DNA from: Pomacea canaliculata
Lineage: Eukaryota; Mollusca; Gastropoda; Architaenioglossa; Ampullariidae
Assembly (NCBI RefSeq): GCF_003073045.1
Contig: NC_037590.1
Coordinates: 30,840,449 to 30,904,448, forward strand
Length of the DNA stretch: 64,000 bases
Reading direction: 5' to 3'
Below the pieces are notes generated by a model. It made no database searches and was not told where the DNA came from. It worked only from the letters and a program-made list of their open reading frames with translations. The position numbers and the translations under genes are program-made. Each line of letters opens with the position of its first letter. Position 1 is the stretch's first letter. Positions 24,765-35,860 of this stretch are shown one piece after another.

Positions 24765-27266
24765 ATGGACAGTGACTATTTGCAACGTGTAGTGGGAGAG
24801 TGTCTGAAGAAGTGTTTGGCAGAAGTTGCAGAAAAACGACCGTTTGACCCCATCGAGTACATTGCACAATGGCTCTACAACTATACCGTGAATGTGAAAT
24901 ACGAAGAAGAGGTACTGTCAAAATTTTTGTTATATACTGTGTGACAGATATATAAGATATATTTAATTGTTTTGATTTTGATGGCAGAAGATCTTATGGC
25001 AGTTTTGGTTTTCCTGATATAGATTTTTTTCGGTTAGTTTTATATTTATTAAACTGTTGAGATCCCTTTGGTGCCAGTATATATATATATATATATATTT
25101 TCTTGCTAGACACAGATATATCTTATAATTAGTGTATTCACTTTGACCCCCTCCTCCCTCATTTTATCAGTTTACATATCTATTAAGACTACCTCTCCAT
25201 TTTTCTGTCTTCTTTGCTTTCGTTCCATCTTATCTGCTTTCTCAGTTTTTCAAGCACATATGATGTACTCCACACACACACACACATGTGCACACACTGA
25301 CAAACATATTACACAAACCGTTACTCACACACATATAGGGGTTGTGTTCTCAGTTGCAGAGCTTAAATTTGTCTAAGCTCACGGGGAAAGTGAATGGAAA
25401 TCTCTTTTTTCTCCATCCAGCAGTGAATAAGCACCTCTTTTGGGATAGAAGGCAAACAGACATTGATTTGGTCAATGAGTGTGCTGTGACACATGCTAGC
25501 TTTACATAATACCCTATATGCAGTAAAAATGCATACATAATGCACGCTACAGTAGTTACTTTTTAAAAGTGTCTGTTATCTTTCAGAAAATAGAAGAAGC
25601 CAAGCAAGTTGAGCAGGAAAAATCAGACTTTGAATTTGAGAGAAAAAAACGAGATCAGATGAAGGAAGAGGCTGTACGTTTTGCTGAAATTGCAGCAGAA
25701 AGAGAAAGAGTGAGTGCATTCATTGCTAGGTGATCCCAACTGTTCACAGAAGCTTGAAAGGTTGAATGTTTTGTTTGCTATCAGGTTCAAAAGGCTTGTG
25801 AAACATAGTTTGTTTCATGAATGCACAGTTTTCAAAATTTGTAAATTATCAAGAAGCTGCCAGTCTGTTTCATATGTGCTGATACACTACAAATTTGTTT
25901 GGCTGTATTATGGGAATCAAGCCAGAACAAAAGTTTGAATCTTAAACCTTTGTGACAGCATATGTTTACAGTGCATATGGTGTGTTTTTTTTAACTGCAG
26001 CAAAAAGAAGAACAACAAAAAAGAGAAGCACAAGCAGCCTTAGCTTCTAAGCTTGCTCCAGTGGAAGAGAAAGAAGAACCACCTGAAGACAGTGTTAAGA
26101 CAGCTGAGGTGATCACTTTGTGTGCATGTGTATGTCAGTGTGGGCAGGACTGTCTTGCAATGTCTTAAGATTATTTATCACAACTCTAATTGTACTAAAA
26201 GCAAATTTTACCATTTAACTTAAAAAATAATAAAAAAAATAAAATAGAAATATGTAATCTTCTGAGACAAAAATCATGTCTCAGTTTCTGTTTGGCTACT
26301 ATTTTTCACTTTACAGATTTGAAAGCCTTTAATAGTAGAAATTAAACAAGCATGGATAGGGAATGATTTAGGCTAGAGAATGAAACACACAAGCATTGCT
26401 GTTGTTGTGGCAGCAAGGATGTGTAGAGGTGGATTGCTGTCTGTCTGCCAAGACCAATGCTTAGCCTCTTGCGAAGTGAACTGCTGTTAGTCTTGGCGAG
26501 CCGTAACAAAGACTGTGACTAAACTGGAAGCTTTCTTGTATCATGCCTCGTTTTAGTAGTTAATCTGAAATGTGAATAAACCGGAAACTTTCTTGTCTCA
26601 TGCCTCGTTTTAACAGTTATAACTGAAAAAAATTGTCTGCCAACAGTCCAGTGATATTAGTTTGTGGTGGCAGTGATGGGGATAGCAGCAGCACTATTGC
26701 AGTGTTAGTAGCAAACAGAAGCAATATCATCAGAGTCTGCTTTGTCAGTTTAGCAAAGAAGATAAACAAAATGAAACATTCACAGACTTGTTACATAAGG
26801 GAGACATTTTAAGAAATTTCTGTTACTCCTATTATCCAGATAATCTTTCTTCTGTTGCATGAGAATATTGAGGGTTAACTCATTTTCCAAAACCTCTACA
26901 GTACAAAAACTATATAGATTTTAGAGAAATAGGAAAAACGAAAAATTTATATTCTAAATATAAACTGTTTGCATTTTTCAAAGAGTAGCAACATAGAGTT
27001 TCAAATGCAAGCAAAAGGAAGTTACTGTAGACAATGTTGTTGCTTCATGTGAGTGGAAAATGTTTTAAAAAATCCCACTTCTGATGACTTCTATATGGAT
27101 GTTTCAGGTGACAGTAGAGAGTGTTCCTCCTTCAGAAGCTGTGGCAACAGAGACACCTGCAGGAGAAGAAGGGGCTGGTATTGCTGAAGTCCCAGAGGAA
27201 GAGACAGCTGTTGCTGCTGATGAAGGAGGAACAAGCGAAGAAGCAGGGGAGGCAATTGAGGAATGA
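24765..27266 (+). CDS. DPY30-domain protein, DYDC1/DYDC2-like
   Basis: Four coding exons: 24765-24911, 25587-25709, 26001-26108, 27108-27266, all GT-AG and phase 0, giving 178 residues; human DYDC1 and DYDC2 are about 177. The N-terminus MDSDYLQRVVGECLKKCLAE followed by RPFDPIEYIAQWLYNY is the Dpy-30 helix pair, with the family signature DPIEYLAxWLY. The middle is a charged Glu/Lys/Arg coiled-coil stretch (KKRDQMKEEAVRFAEI, RERQKEEQQKREAQ). The C-terminus is acidic and Ala/Glu-rich. Family knowledge: DPY30-type domains dimerise and dock onto amphipathic helices of partners; DYDC proteins are testis and cilium associated. The head-to-head SPMIP2-like gene supports that role. A possible poly(A) signal AATAAA lies at 28059-28064. 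Confidence 0.9.
25078..25100. repeat. (AT)n microsatellite
   Basis: A TA dinucleotide run in the first intron of the DYDC-like gene. A short (CA)n run follows near 25268. Confidence 0.7.
26515..26630. repeat. Two-copy tandem repeat, ~55-60 bp unit
   Basis: Two units sharing CTTTCTTGT.TCATGCCTCGTTTTA occur in direct order in the third intron of the DYDC-like gene. A nearby inverted pair, GCCAAGAC (about 26448) and GTCTTGGC (about 26494), suggests debris of a small repeat. Origin unknown. Confidence 0.55.
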
Positions 27267-27552
27267 GATCTCATAAGGAGGAGCCTTATGTTCTTTCTTC
27301 CTTGGTTTTGTGAGCATAAAAAACAATTCTCAAACTGATTGACTTGGATGCTGATTAGCTTTTTACCTCACAGATTTTAGCTATTCCTCTTTTCCTACTC
27401 ACATACCTCATTTTTCTGTTTTTGTTTAAAATATTCTTTACTGAAGTAGAGCATAGAACAAAATTCTGTGTGTAAGTCAGTCTTTCTCCATTTTGTTTTT
27501 TTAATTTATAGATGTGACATAAAGACTTACATTTTGTGTGTCTAATTTGTAG

Positions 27553-27890
27553 GTGTCTCAACATCAGGTGTCAGTCATCAGTACTGTCCATGATGAGGAC
27601 ATTGAGGTAATCGACTCATAAATATTTAGATACTATCTTTGATAATAAGCTTAAATGGGATGTCAACACTGACATGATCCTATTGAGAGACAGCAGCGCC
27701 TTTACCTCCTACAGAAATTCAAATCTTTCTATGTCAAATCTGTCATCCTCACTCAGTTCTATCAGTCCTTCATTGAAAGTCTCATCACTTGGTTCCACAA
27801 CCTCTCCCTAGGGAACAGGAATAGTCTTGTCTAGATCAACTCTACTTGCCATGATCTTCTATTAACCTGTGGTGACCTAAGGTCGCCAAC
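27553..27890 (+). mobile_element. LINE reverse-transcriptase 3' part remnant
   Basis: Translations in shifting frames give DEDIEVIDS, then KYLDTIFDNKLKWDVNTDM, then RQQRLYLLQKFKSF and LTQFYQSFIESLITW. This is the hallmark order of the region after the reverse transcriptase catalytic core in RTE-like and related LINEs (YLG..FD..LK.....I....QQRL..L..L.SF.....ILT.FY.SFIES). It is broken by frame changes. It lies in the 3' flank of the DYDC-like gene. Confidence 0.75.
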
Positions 27891-28064
27891 TGTATCTTAC
27901 TGTTGCTGGGAGTATGCGTATATATAGTATGTGCGAGAGAGAAATTATTTGAACAAGTATGTGTATTTATCTGTATATTGCTAGTTGCTGGAATTGTCCT
28001 TGTTGGAATTATGAAGTTGTATTAATTTTTTTACAGTTCAATTTCTTTCCTGTCACTGAATAAA

Positions 28065-28879
28065 TATAGTCTTTTTATGATAAGTGTTTAACATTGAAAA
28101 CATATTAATACTATTATACAAGGTTTGTTAACATAAGACTTTGATATTTGAATGATGCTTTTGAACGTGCTGTTACACTGAAATATTTGATTTGTTAAAG
28201 TTATTGATACTTTCGAAGAAAGTAATGTGTATATGTAAAAATATATCAGTTAAGATGATTGACAAAAAGTGTTGAGTTATTTTTCATTCCTTTGTGTAAT
28301 TTATTATTATTATACAAGATGGGGTTTGCTTCTGATCCCTGCTAAGAGAGCTTCCATATTATCTTTGATGGTTAAGTCAAAGAAACAATTTAAGTAATAT
28401 GAGATAAAAATACACATGTTCTGTTTTACTTTATGAGTAATAAAATTTTAAAAAATCAGCTTTAAAAACTACTTTCTGCTTTACATATGGATTTTAATTA
28501 TTCCTATTTGAATCTTTAGTCTCTAAAAGAGGTAGACCATGACATGGCACCAGTTATGCAGTACAGATTAGGTTTTGGTGAGCTTGATCTGTGCGACTAC
28601 CTGGTTAGCAAGTGAACCTTTTGTCAGAAATAAATCTAAATAATAAGAGGCAGATGATATTGAAAAAGATGCAGTTTGTGCTGGTAATTTGTGGCTGTAA
28701 AGGGGAAGCAGATGTTAAACTAAAAACGCATCTTTTCAGAATGACGACTTAACTATCACCCTTTCCTGATCAAGAGTGTGCATAACGTGTGTCTGTAATT
28801 TACTTTGTGTATGAGGGATTGTTGTAGAAGTGTGTCTGTTATATGCGAATGTGGGTGCATGGTTGTTGATGATTTAGAC
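28065..28879. other. Intergenic DNA, nothing recognised
   Basis: AT-rich sequence between the DYDC-like 3' region and the hAT derivative. No coding frame, RNA gene or repeat is supported. Confidence 0.35.
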
Positions 28880-29332
28880 CAGGGATGCACAACCTACGGC
28901 CCGCGGGCCATATCCGGCCAGCGACGCGGTGCCATCCGGCCCGTGAAACTTCTGCCCACAGTGCAGGAAATCGGCATGTTAGTAATAAAAGAAGACCTTA
29001 TAAAAACGAAAAAAAGGAAGAAGAAGTATTTATCCCCACGTAGGGGCGTTTCCCGATCTTTTTTTTTTTTGCGATGGACGAATATTTCGATTCAGTGCTC
29101 CGACTTGGTGTCTCTACGATGAGGCCGGACATTCAGAAGTTGGTTTCGGGAAAACAACTTCAAATATCCCACTAATTAATATATAATTAATGGTAAGTAC
29201 AACTTGTTTCTAATAAAAAATGGTATCTGCTCTATTTTTTTTTCCTTTTTGTATTTTTGCGGTGAAGTGGCCCGCGACACGGCTGTCCGAAATGGATATG
29301 CCCCGCAGGCCGAAAAAGGTTGGGCATCACTG
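28880..29332 (+). mobile_element. Internally deleted hAT transposon with both terminal inverted repeats
   Basis: The left end CAGGGATGCACAACCTACGG and the reverse complement of the right end, CAGTGATGCCCAACCTTTTT, are matching hAT terminal inverted repeats, both followed by GC-rich GGCCCGC motifs. Inside, only the last codons of a transposase remain (matching the truncated hAT transposase at 57.7-58.3 kb, e.g. IQKLVSxKQLQISH) plus its 3' untranslated tail. The flanks ATTTAGAC and CCCTAGAC share TAGAC, consistent with a decayed 8-bp target duplication. Non-autonomous. Confidence 0.85.
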
Positions 29333-30389
29333 CCCTAGACTGGCCTAGAGCAAAGAAACAAATCAGAAGGTGACCGGTAATCCAATGCAGACAACAACCG
29401 CGCCACCCTGACCCAGACGACCACATACGTTCCATGGAGACAACCCGAGCTCATCTCAACCCTCAAGTTCCACCATCTGCACGACCCACGATCAAGGAGC
29501 GCCATGCCAAAGACAAGCAGCTTAGTACAGCTATAGACTGCGCCCTAGGTGACAGCCTAGTTTTCCTAAAAGTTCTTGTTTTTGTCTAGTTAATAAGTAC
29601 TAAAGCTACTGAGGGCAGGGTTGTTTCCCTTGTTTATGCTCAGAAAAGATAAGTACCGTTTAAATTACGATGTTTCTTCTGTTTTCTTAGCGACAAACAA
29701 ATGTAAAAAATATGGTAAAACATTTATAAAATATGCAGAAACCATCACCATAGTAACTAGTCGTCTGTACAGTGAGTTCAAACCCTTTGTCTACAGTTGC
29801 TTGGTGTTTTGCTCTTATCCTTAATTAAAGTCAAAATGATTGTTTCCACGCTGAACCTCACAGCTACACACCAACAGTGTTATGTGGAGTCGGTCCAGGC
29901 TGACTGATGAAAAGAAAGTAATGTCTCCCTCTCCTTGAGCTTGATGTATCTAGTGTATGTCCTGATGTAAATAATGTATGTCGTGATGTAACGGCTGTTC
30001 ACATAGCGGGTGGTGGTGGTCAGGGAGCGTGGCCTTTTACACGAATGTCTCTTATTTTCGTACAAGCACATCTGGTTGTATCAAAATAAATTTCTGGTTA
30101 CTTACGTACTTATCTGTGCTGATGCGTTTATGAATATCTGTGAGAGCGTGGGAGGTGTTGGTATTCATCTTTAGGAGGTCTGTGCTAGTGTGTGTGAAAG
30201 AGAGAGTGTAGGTGTGTGCACGTGCCACTGTGGTGCTGTCCCACGCACTATCACAAACCTTCCCTAAAATATCCTAAATTGTGCAGCACATAACGGGTTG
30301 TGCCGCCCACTTTTTGCCATTCTGTGTTAATGAAAGCTCTGCACCAAAGATGAGACCCACTGGTTTTATTATTTCCTATGTTCTCAGCA
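29333..30389. other. Intergenic DNA with a short block shared with the array repeat
   Basis: Mostly unassigned. Positions 29735-29772 are the reverse complement of a 38-bp block that also occurs at the edge of the single-copy H15-like locus (around 52303-52340) and, slightly altered, at the edge of the array (around 43249-43285). No genes recognised. Confidence 0.4.
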
Positions 30390-31050
30390 ATCATTAATAA
30401 CACCAGTCCCATTTAATGTTTTTATGTCCACGTAATCGTGAAAATAATCCAACAGAATCTTCGTCGTCAAGTTTTATGACCAGTAAATGCTGAAAAATAT
30501 TCGTGTTCATGGTGTACGTGGGCGAGCGGATACATTGGGAAGCGATTGGCACAAACGTATAGATGCTGGGAAGTTACATGCTGAATTTCTTGTAGGTTGG
30601 CAAAGTTCGCGTTGCACCAGTCAGAGACACTGGTATCACTATCATGTACCTGTGCCCACACACACATGTGGCTGAATAAATTGAACAAATCGGAATGTGT
30701 ATTTACTGTTAATATTAGGTGATCCTGACTGCGAGGATGATGTTTTTCTCTGATGTAGGCGCCAGTAAAGGCTCTCACTTTGCTCTCCCCAAACCTGCGG
30801 TAGTGCTCATCTACAAAAGGTTTAATAAACTCATTAACACAACCCGCATGATGTTCACAAGGCGTTGCAACTTAAGGTAATCTCCAGGCAGGTGTCACAG
30901 GTAAGGCATTATAGTGACTGCAGCATCCTCTCCCCAGTCGTTAACTACGGTATCCACAAACATCAGATTATTTCCAAAGACATCGTCGTCATACTTTATG
31001 TTATTAATGTTACAGTCGATGGGACAGCTGAAGCCATTCGTTATTTATGC
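30390..31050 (-). pseudogene. Unidentified degenerate coding fragment
   Basis: Several minus-strand segments show protein-like composition, for example NNIKYDDDVFGNNLMFVDT, DEHYRRFGESKVRAFTGAY and SVGLFSRLRGHKN, in the same order and orientation but not in one uninterrupted frame. GC content is higher than that of the flanks. There is no recognisable domain; the acidic, aromatic-rich style could be a mobile or viral gene, but this is a guess. It is broken. Confidence 0.4.
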
Positions 31051-31202
31051 CTATCTCGAGTTTGACAACTTCCGTTTATTTAGGGAACGAGCTAGGGAGA
31101 AGGGTGATATAGGGAGTGGGCTATTCACACAGAAATGGCTAGTATCTTGCACCGAGTGTTACAGTCATTAGAAACAAAATTGCATTTTACTAGACCAGGC
31201 CT

Positions 31203-34200
31203 TTAATTGTTCTCAAAGTAACTGCTTGTAATACCAGATGACGCCAGCCCTTGCTCTGCCTTTTTGTCCCTGACGCTGACGTGGGCATTGTGGAGAACAT
31301 AGTACCTCAGGGGCTTGTCTGTCCACTCCTCAGCGTACCCTATGTTAATGCGCGCTGTGACCACGACCTGTTCCTCTGGAATCGGCTCGTCTGCTTCTAT
31401 CCAGATGCAATCGTCTGTAACCAGATCCCTCTGGTTGATGCTGGCTTTGGTGATGGCCAGAGACTGGCACAGTTTGGACGGTCCATTTCCCAGGTCTCTA
31501 GCCTTTAACGTCTTCTTGGACGAAGACTTGCTCCCTCTCAGTTCCAGCATCTTCTCCGTGCCTTCCACTGGCTCCACGCTTCGAATCAACACGGCGGCTC
31601 CCTCTCCTGAGGAAACACAAAAAACCCCAGACAGGTGTATCAGGTATATGAACTATAGTCTCTTTGATCATCAATGCTCCCATTTTTCTACCATAACTGA
31701 CTCTTCTGATCGATGAAGCAATTTTCCAGCCACTCACTCTTCCCCAACCCCAAACCATTTTACGTTTTTGAGGAATTAAAATAAGAGCTACTGTCGGCTG
31801 GAAAGATTTTTGGTTTTTTTTTTGTGCAGAACCTTCACGCTCTTTTTTAATGAAAACCACCTATTCAGTCAAGTACAAACAGAAAAATGAAAGTTACAAG
31901 AATGTTTCACAAACAATTAGGCTAATTGAAAAATAGCACAATAGAGTGTTTTAGACCTGGTTAAGTGTTCTCTTCAAAGAAAAGGGGGCAAAAAAAGAAA
32001 GCACTGCTGCTAGTGAGAGGGTTTATAAGCTGGCTAGCTGGCAGGTTTCTAGACAAATAGGTAACATTGTGTTATGACATCAGCTAACAGAATAAATAGT
32101 CTGTGTAATAACAGCAACAAAACCACTGTTCTAGATCACTTAAAAAGGAACTTGTCTAACAGTCAGTAATAATACTTTAAACTTGCCTTCTGAAATGGCT
32201 AAAGAAAGAAACCTCACTTGTATTCAGAATTCTCTAATTGTAACGGATAAGTACTTAGTAGAGGGGGTTAGGCGGGAAGATCGACAACCGTGGTTGATCT
32301 GATCTAGGGTAGTGGGCTGGAAGTTGTTTGCCCTTGAGCAAATGACGTAAATTGTGATGTCAAAATAAGGTGACGTAAAAGATAGAGGAAAATAACGTTA
32401 GAGAAAACGGTGGGCAGAGAGCTAACGGCGGAACAGAAGTTGGAGTTGGTGGTTTTTCTCTGGACTTTCTCGCTACTGCTGCGACAGCGGAATAAGTATT
32501 ACAGTGGAAGTAATACGGTGGTTATACTACAGGTGGATGTACTTCACAGATCGTGATACACTGTAGTCCGTGTCCGCACCGTGGGGAGCTCTGTGGCTTG
32601 GGCATCCCGCAGAATAAGTATTACAGTGGAAGTAATACGGCGGTTATACTACAGGTGGATGTACTTCACAGATCGTGATACACTGTAGTCCGTGTCCGCA
32701 CCGTGGGGAGCTCTGTGGCTTGGGCATCCCGCAGTACAGTTTCTTGGTGGGGCCAAGAAACCACACACTGGTGTGAGCGAGAAAACAACGGTCCCAGAAC
32801 AGAAAACTTGGTGCAAAACTGGTGCACCGACCTCCATCTGTCGCCTGGAAAGGACAGTTCCAAACAGCCTGAGAGTAAGCGTCGGTGGAGGAAAGGTTTC
32901 CTCCCGGCCTTCAGCTAACCTATCATCATCCTGCCAAACACCTAGGAGGCAACCGCATGTGCAAGACCGAGACGTTCTGCTTGTAAACTGTTGGTATCGT
33001 AAAAACAATTTGTCTTTTTTTAACAGTAAATAGACTTCTAGGAAAGAAGATTGGTGGGACTAAGTAGAATAGAGGACTTGGGAGGGTCACAAAGACTTTA
33101 ATATAAAAAGGTTAATGTTTCATCAAGAACGAACATTTTATACGATAATACAGTGGATATTAACATTGGTAATTCATCAAGAAAGGACAGCTCCGGAGAC
33201 AGCGGAATACTTCATCAGTGACAATATTCATGGGAATCAATTTTATTGTTAACTTTAATAGTACGTTGGATGAATGATAATATATTGGTAATATATCTTG
33301 TGTGGCGAATGAAGGAGTGAATCTATGAGTGTTGATACTTTGCCTTTGTTTCATTTAAAATTGTGTTTGAATTGAATAATTATTCGTGCCTCTAAGAAGG
33401 TACGCCCACCTTCAAGCGATCAGAATATTTTGGTTTGTGGAAAGAATGCGCATGTCCGCGGACGGTCCGTGACATTTTGGTGACCCCGACGTGATCGCTT
33501 TAGGGTGAGGCGGTACTAGGCGAGGCAGGTTTACATATATTGTACAAAAGTTATTATTGGTATCTGGTGGATTATTTTGACTACTCTTGTTTTGCCATCG
33601 TAGGATACATTTCTTTAAATTGTTCTTGAGAGACATGGAATTCCCGGATATAGATAGCTTTATAGCCCAGGGACTGAAAATGGGCTATACTGATAGTGCC
33701 CTGGAAAAGTACGTCCAACAGTGCATAGAACGTTTTGATAGATATAAAGAAAGAGAAAGAGAGATAGAAAGAGAAAAACCACCAACTCCAACTTCTGTTC
33801 CGCCGTTAGCTCTCTGCCCACCGTTTTCTCTAACGTTATTTTCCTCTATCTTTTACGTCACCTTATTTTGACATCACAATTTACGTCATTTGCTCAAGGG
33901 CAAACAACTTCCAGCCCACTACCCTAGATCAGATCAACCACGGTTGTCGATCTTCCCGCCTAACCCCCTCTACTAAGTACTTATCCGTTACACTAATCAT
34001 GATCAAATTTTTGCAGAATACATAAAAATCAAAGAAAAGTCATACAATAATAAGAAAGCTGTAATGGTAAATCTAATACAAGCACTTATTACCTTGACTG
34101 GATATATTTATGCAGCAGTATATGCCATAGATATTGTACACATAGGCTGTGCCAGGCTGCATGAACATTGCTTTATTACGGTCAGTCTGACCCTTGTACG

Positions 34201-34702
34201 AGTGAGCTGCTTTGTCCACTGCTCCCAGATATGCTTCTGTTTCCACAATGCGGGCAGCTATTCGAATCCCATTGACCATTCGCACAATTCTTTTCCCCAG
34301 AAGAGCCATGGCAAGTTGTTGGCAAGGAACACTGTAAAAATTGCGATTCAGCCTCTCTGATAATTTAGCCTGGGGTAGGATTTCTTTTGGAATGTCATTT
34401 TTGTGGAGCAGTTCCACAGAAGTTGTCACTGCAATTTCCTTAGATGTAGTTTCTTTGATACTGAACTGCTTTTCTCCTTTGAGTATGATCGATGATGAAT
34501 CACAATTCTGAAATGTGATGGGCTTAGAAACAGAGAGTGAGAAAGCATCTTCTTCTGAGCAAGAAGATGTCAAAAGAGCTGTTGAAATTGTTGCAGAGCA
34601 TGATGCCTGATTTGATCTGTCTGCTACACGAAGTTTAGGCAGTGCTGAATGCTTCTCATTTTTATACCTGTCACTCAAATCTTGCACACTCCTTTTAGCC
34701 AT
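31203..34702 (-). CDS. MPG: DNA-3-methyladenine glycosylase (alkyladenine DNA glycosylase)
   Basis: Two coding exons: 34093-34702 (ATG) and 31203-31606 (stop), joined in phase, giving about 337 residues. A splice acceptor just upstream (about 34715) shows that at least one untranslated 5' exon exists. The first ~110 residues are Ser/Lys-rich and not conserved, like the variable N-terminus of vertebrate MPG. The catalytic core follows: RIVETEAYLGAVDKAAHS contains the catalytic Glu, base-stacking Tyr and base-contacting His; YVYNIYG holds the DNA-intercalating Tyr; GPSKLCQSLAITK and INQRDL match the C-terminal half. Role: base excision repair of 3-methyladenine, hypoxanthine and etheno-adenine in the nucleus. 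The 2.5-kb intron carries a fossil LTR element, which does not interrupt the coding sequence. Confidence 0.95.
32239..33992 (+). mobile_element. Fossil LTR retrotransposon fragment with inverted terminal repeats
   Basis: Starts TGTAACGG and ends CGTTACA, flanked on both sides by the 5-bp target duplication CTAAT (32234-32238 and 33993-33997). The first ~1.24 kb (32239-33474) looks like one LTR. It is followed by a primer-binding-site-like TGGTGACCCCGACGTGA (33478 on) and the beginning of a gag-like reading frame (33635 on). The last 223 bp (33770-33992) are an inverted copy of the first 223 bp (32239-32461), apparently identical by eye. No pol region is present; the element is broken. The clean target duplication and near-perfect inverted ends suggest a recent insertion. 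It sits in the MPG intron. Gypsy versus BEL/Pao is unresolved. Confidence 0.75.
32490..32733. repeat. 122-bp tandem duplication inside the LTR
   Basis: Two adjacent near-identical 122-bp copies (32490-32611 and 32612-32733), from GAATAAGTATTACAGTGG to CATCCCGCA, differing by about one base. It lies within the LTR part of the fossil element. Confidence 0.85.
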
Positions 34703-34715
34703 AGAGATCAAAGTC

Positions 34716-35860
34716 TAGAACAAAACCAAAAAATCAATTATTTATAAGTATATTAGGTTATACTAGCACTGATCTGCTTGCATGCACAAGGGGTTTGTTT
34801 GTGTGTGTGTTTCAGATGATACCTGATACATATTCACATTAGGAAACATTTGAAAGACTCCAAAAGATTTGAAGGATGTATCATAATCACTGTCATATGG
34901 CATTATAAATACCACCCATAATACTGCACACAATTGTTTCTGGAAAGCTAACTTCTATTAATTATGAAAATTGCATCTTTATCCAACTATTAACATAACA
35001 AGCAAAATAGCTTATGCAAATTTGTTAAAGTCATAAAGCTAGTTATTATTTATGACTACATGGAAGCAGATTTCATTAATAATCAACATTACACTTGACT
35101 CTTATCACCTACCAACATGGTATGACAACTACTAATGCTAAAACTTGTATCTCCCAGCATACTGCTCAGGATTTACCATGTCGCTATATCACTCTCTTTA
35201 AAAGCTCAGCTTAGAGGCAAAGATTTACAAACTTGTTGACTGGAATACTCGGATCTTCAGCCCTCTGGTATGTCTTGCTTCTATATCACCCTCCTTACTC
35301 TAGAAACACGCATGTATAGGGGATTTAGACTGTGTATCTGTAACCAAGCTGAAGCATTTCTTTTATTTAATTTTTAATTTAATGCTACGTTTCATTACGG
35401 GAAGCCAAGACAGATATGAGCATCTGACTAGGAGTAGGGAAGATGAACTGCCTCAGTATGATTTTGACCACTCTTTGACGCAAAAGTATATGTGTTTCGT
35501 CGCAAAGCATGATCATGAAATATCAGCATCTTCTCAATGACTGTACAGGGGGCAGAAAGATGGTGTAAAGAAGATTGTGTCTTTCACTTCTAGAGCAAAG
35601 TCTGCATCAATGCTAAACAACTGCTGTTTCCAACCAAGCACAAAAACAAACCACGAAATCTACAATGTTAAGGTATACACGAATAATTTAAGTAAAATAA
35701 TCTGGGCTGTATATGATTATAAACCAACCTCCAATATGCTTTCAGGATAAATTGTTAATCGCTGTTAGTATACATTCGAAGAATCAAGATATACAAAGGT
35801 AGACAACTCCCTGTTTGGTGGCTAGCAGAGAGAGTACTTTCCCTTGAACTGTGGTGTCAA
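34716..35860. other. MPG 5' flank or first intron
   Basis: AT-rich, no coding frames. It must contain, or be followed by, the untranslated first exon and promoter of MPG, which I cannot place. Confidence 0.35.

Noticed and set aside
27553-27621. True alternative last exon of the DYDC-like gene
   Set aside because: The codons continue a recognisable LINE reverse-transcriptase sequence, so the open frame is explained by the retrotransposon. Only exonisation is kept as a low-interest possibility.
33635-33871. Host gene at the gag-like frame in the MPG intron
   Set aside because: It directly follows an LTR end and a primer-binding-site-like motif and runs into the inverted LTR copy, so it belongs to the fossil element.
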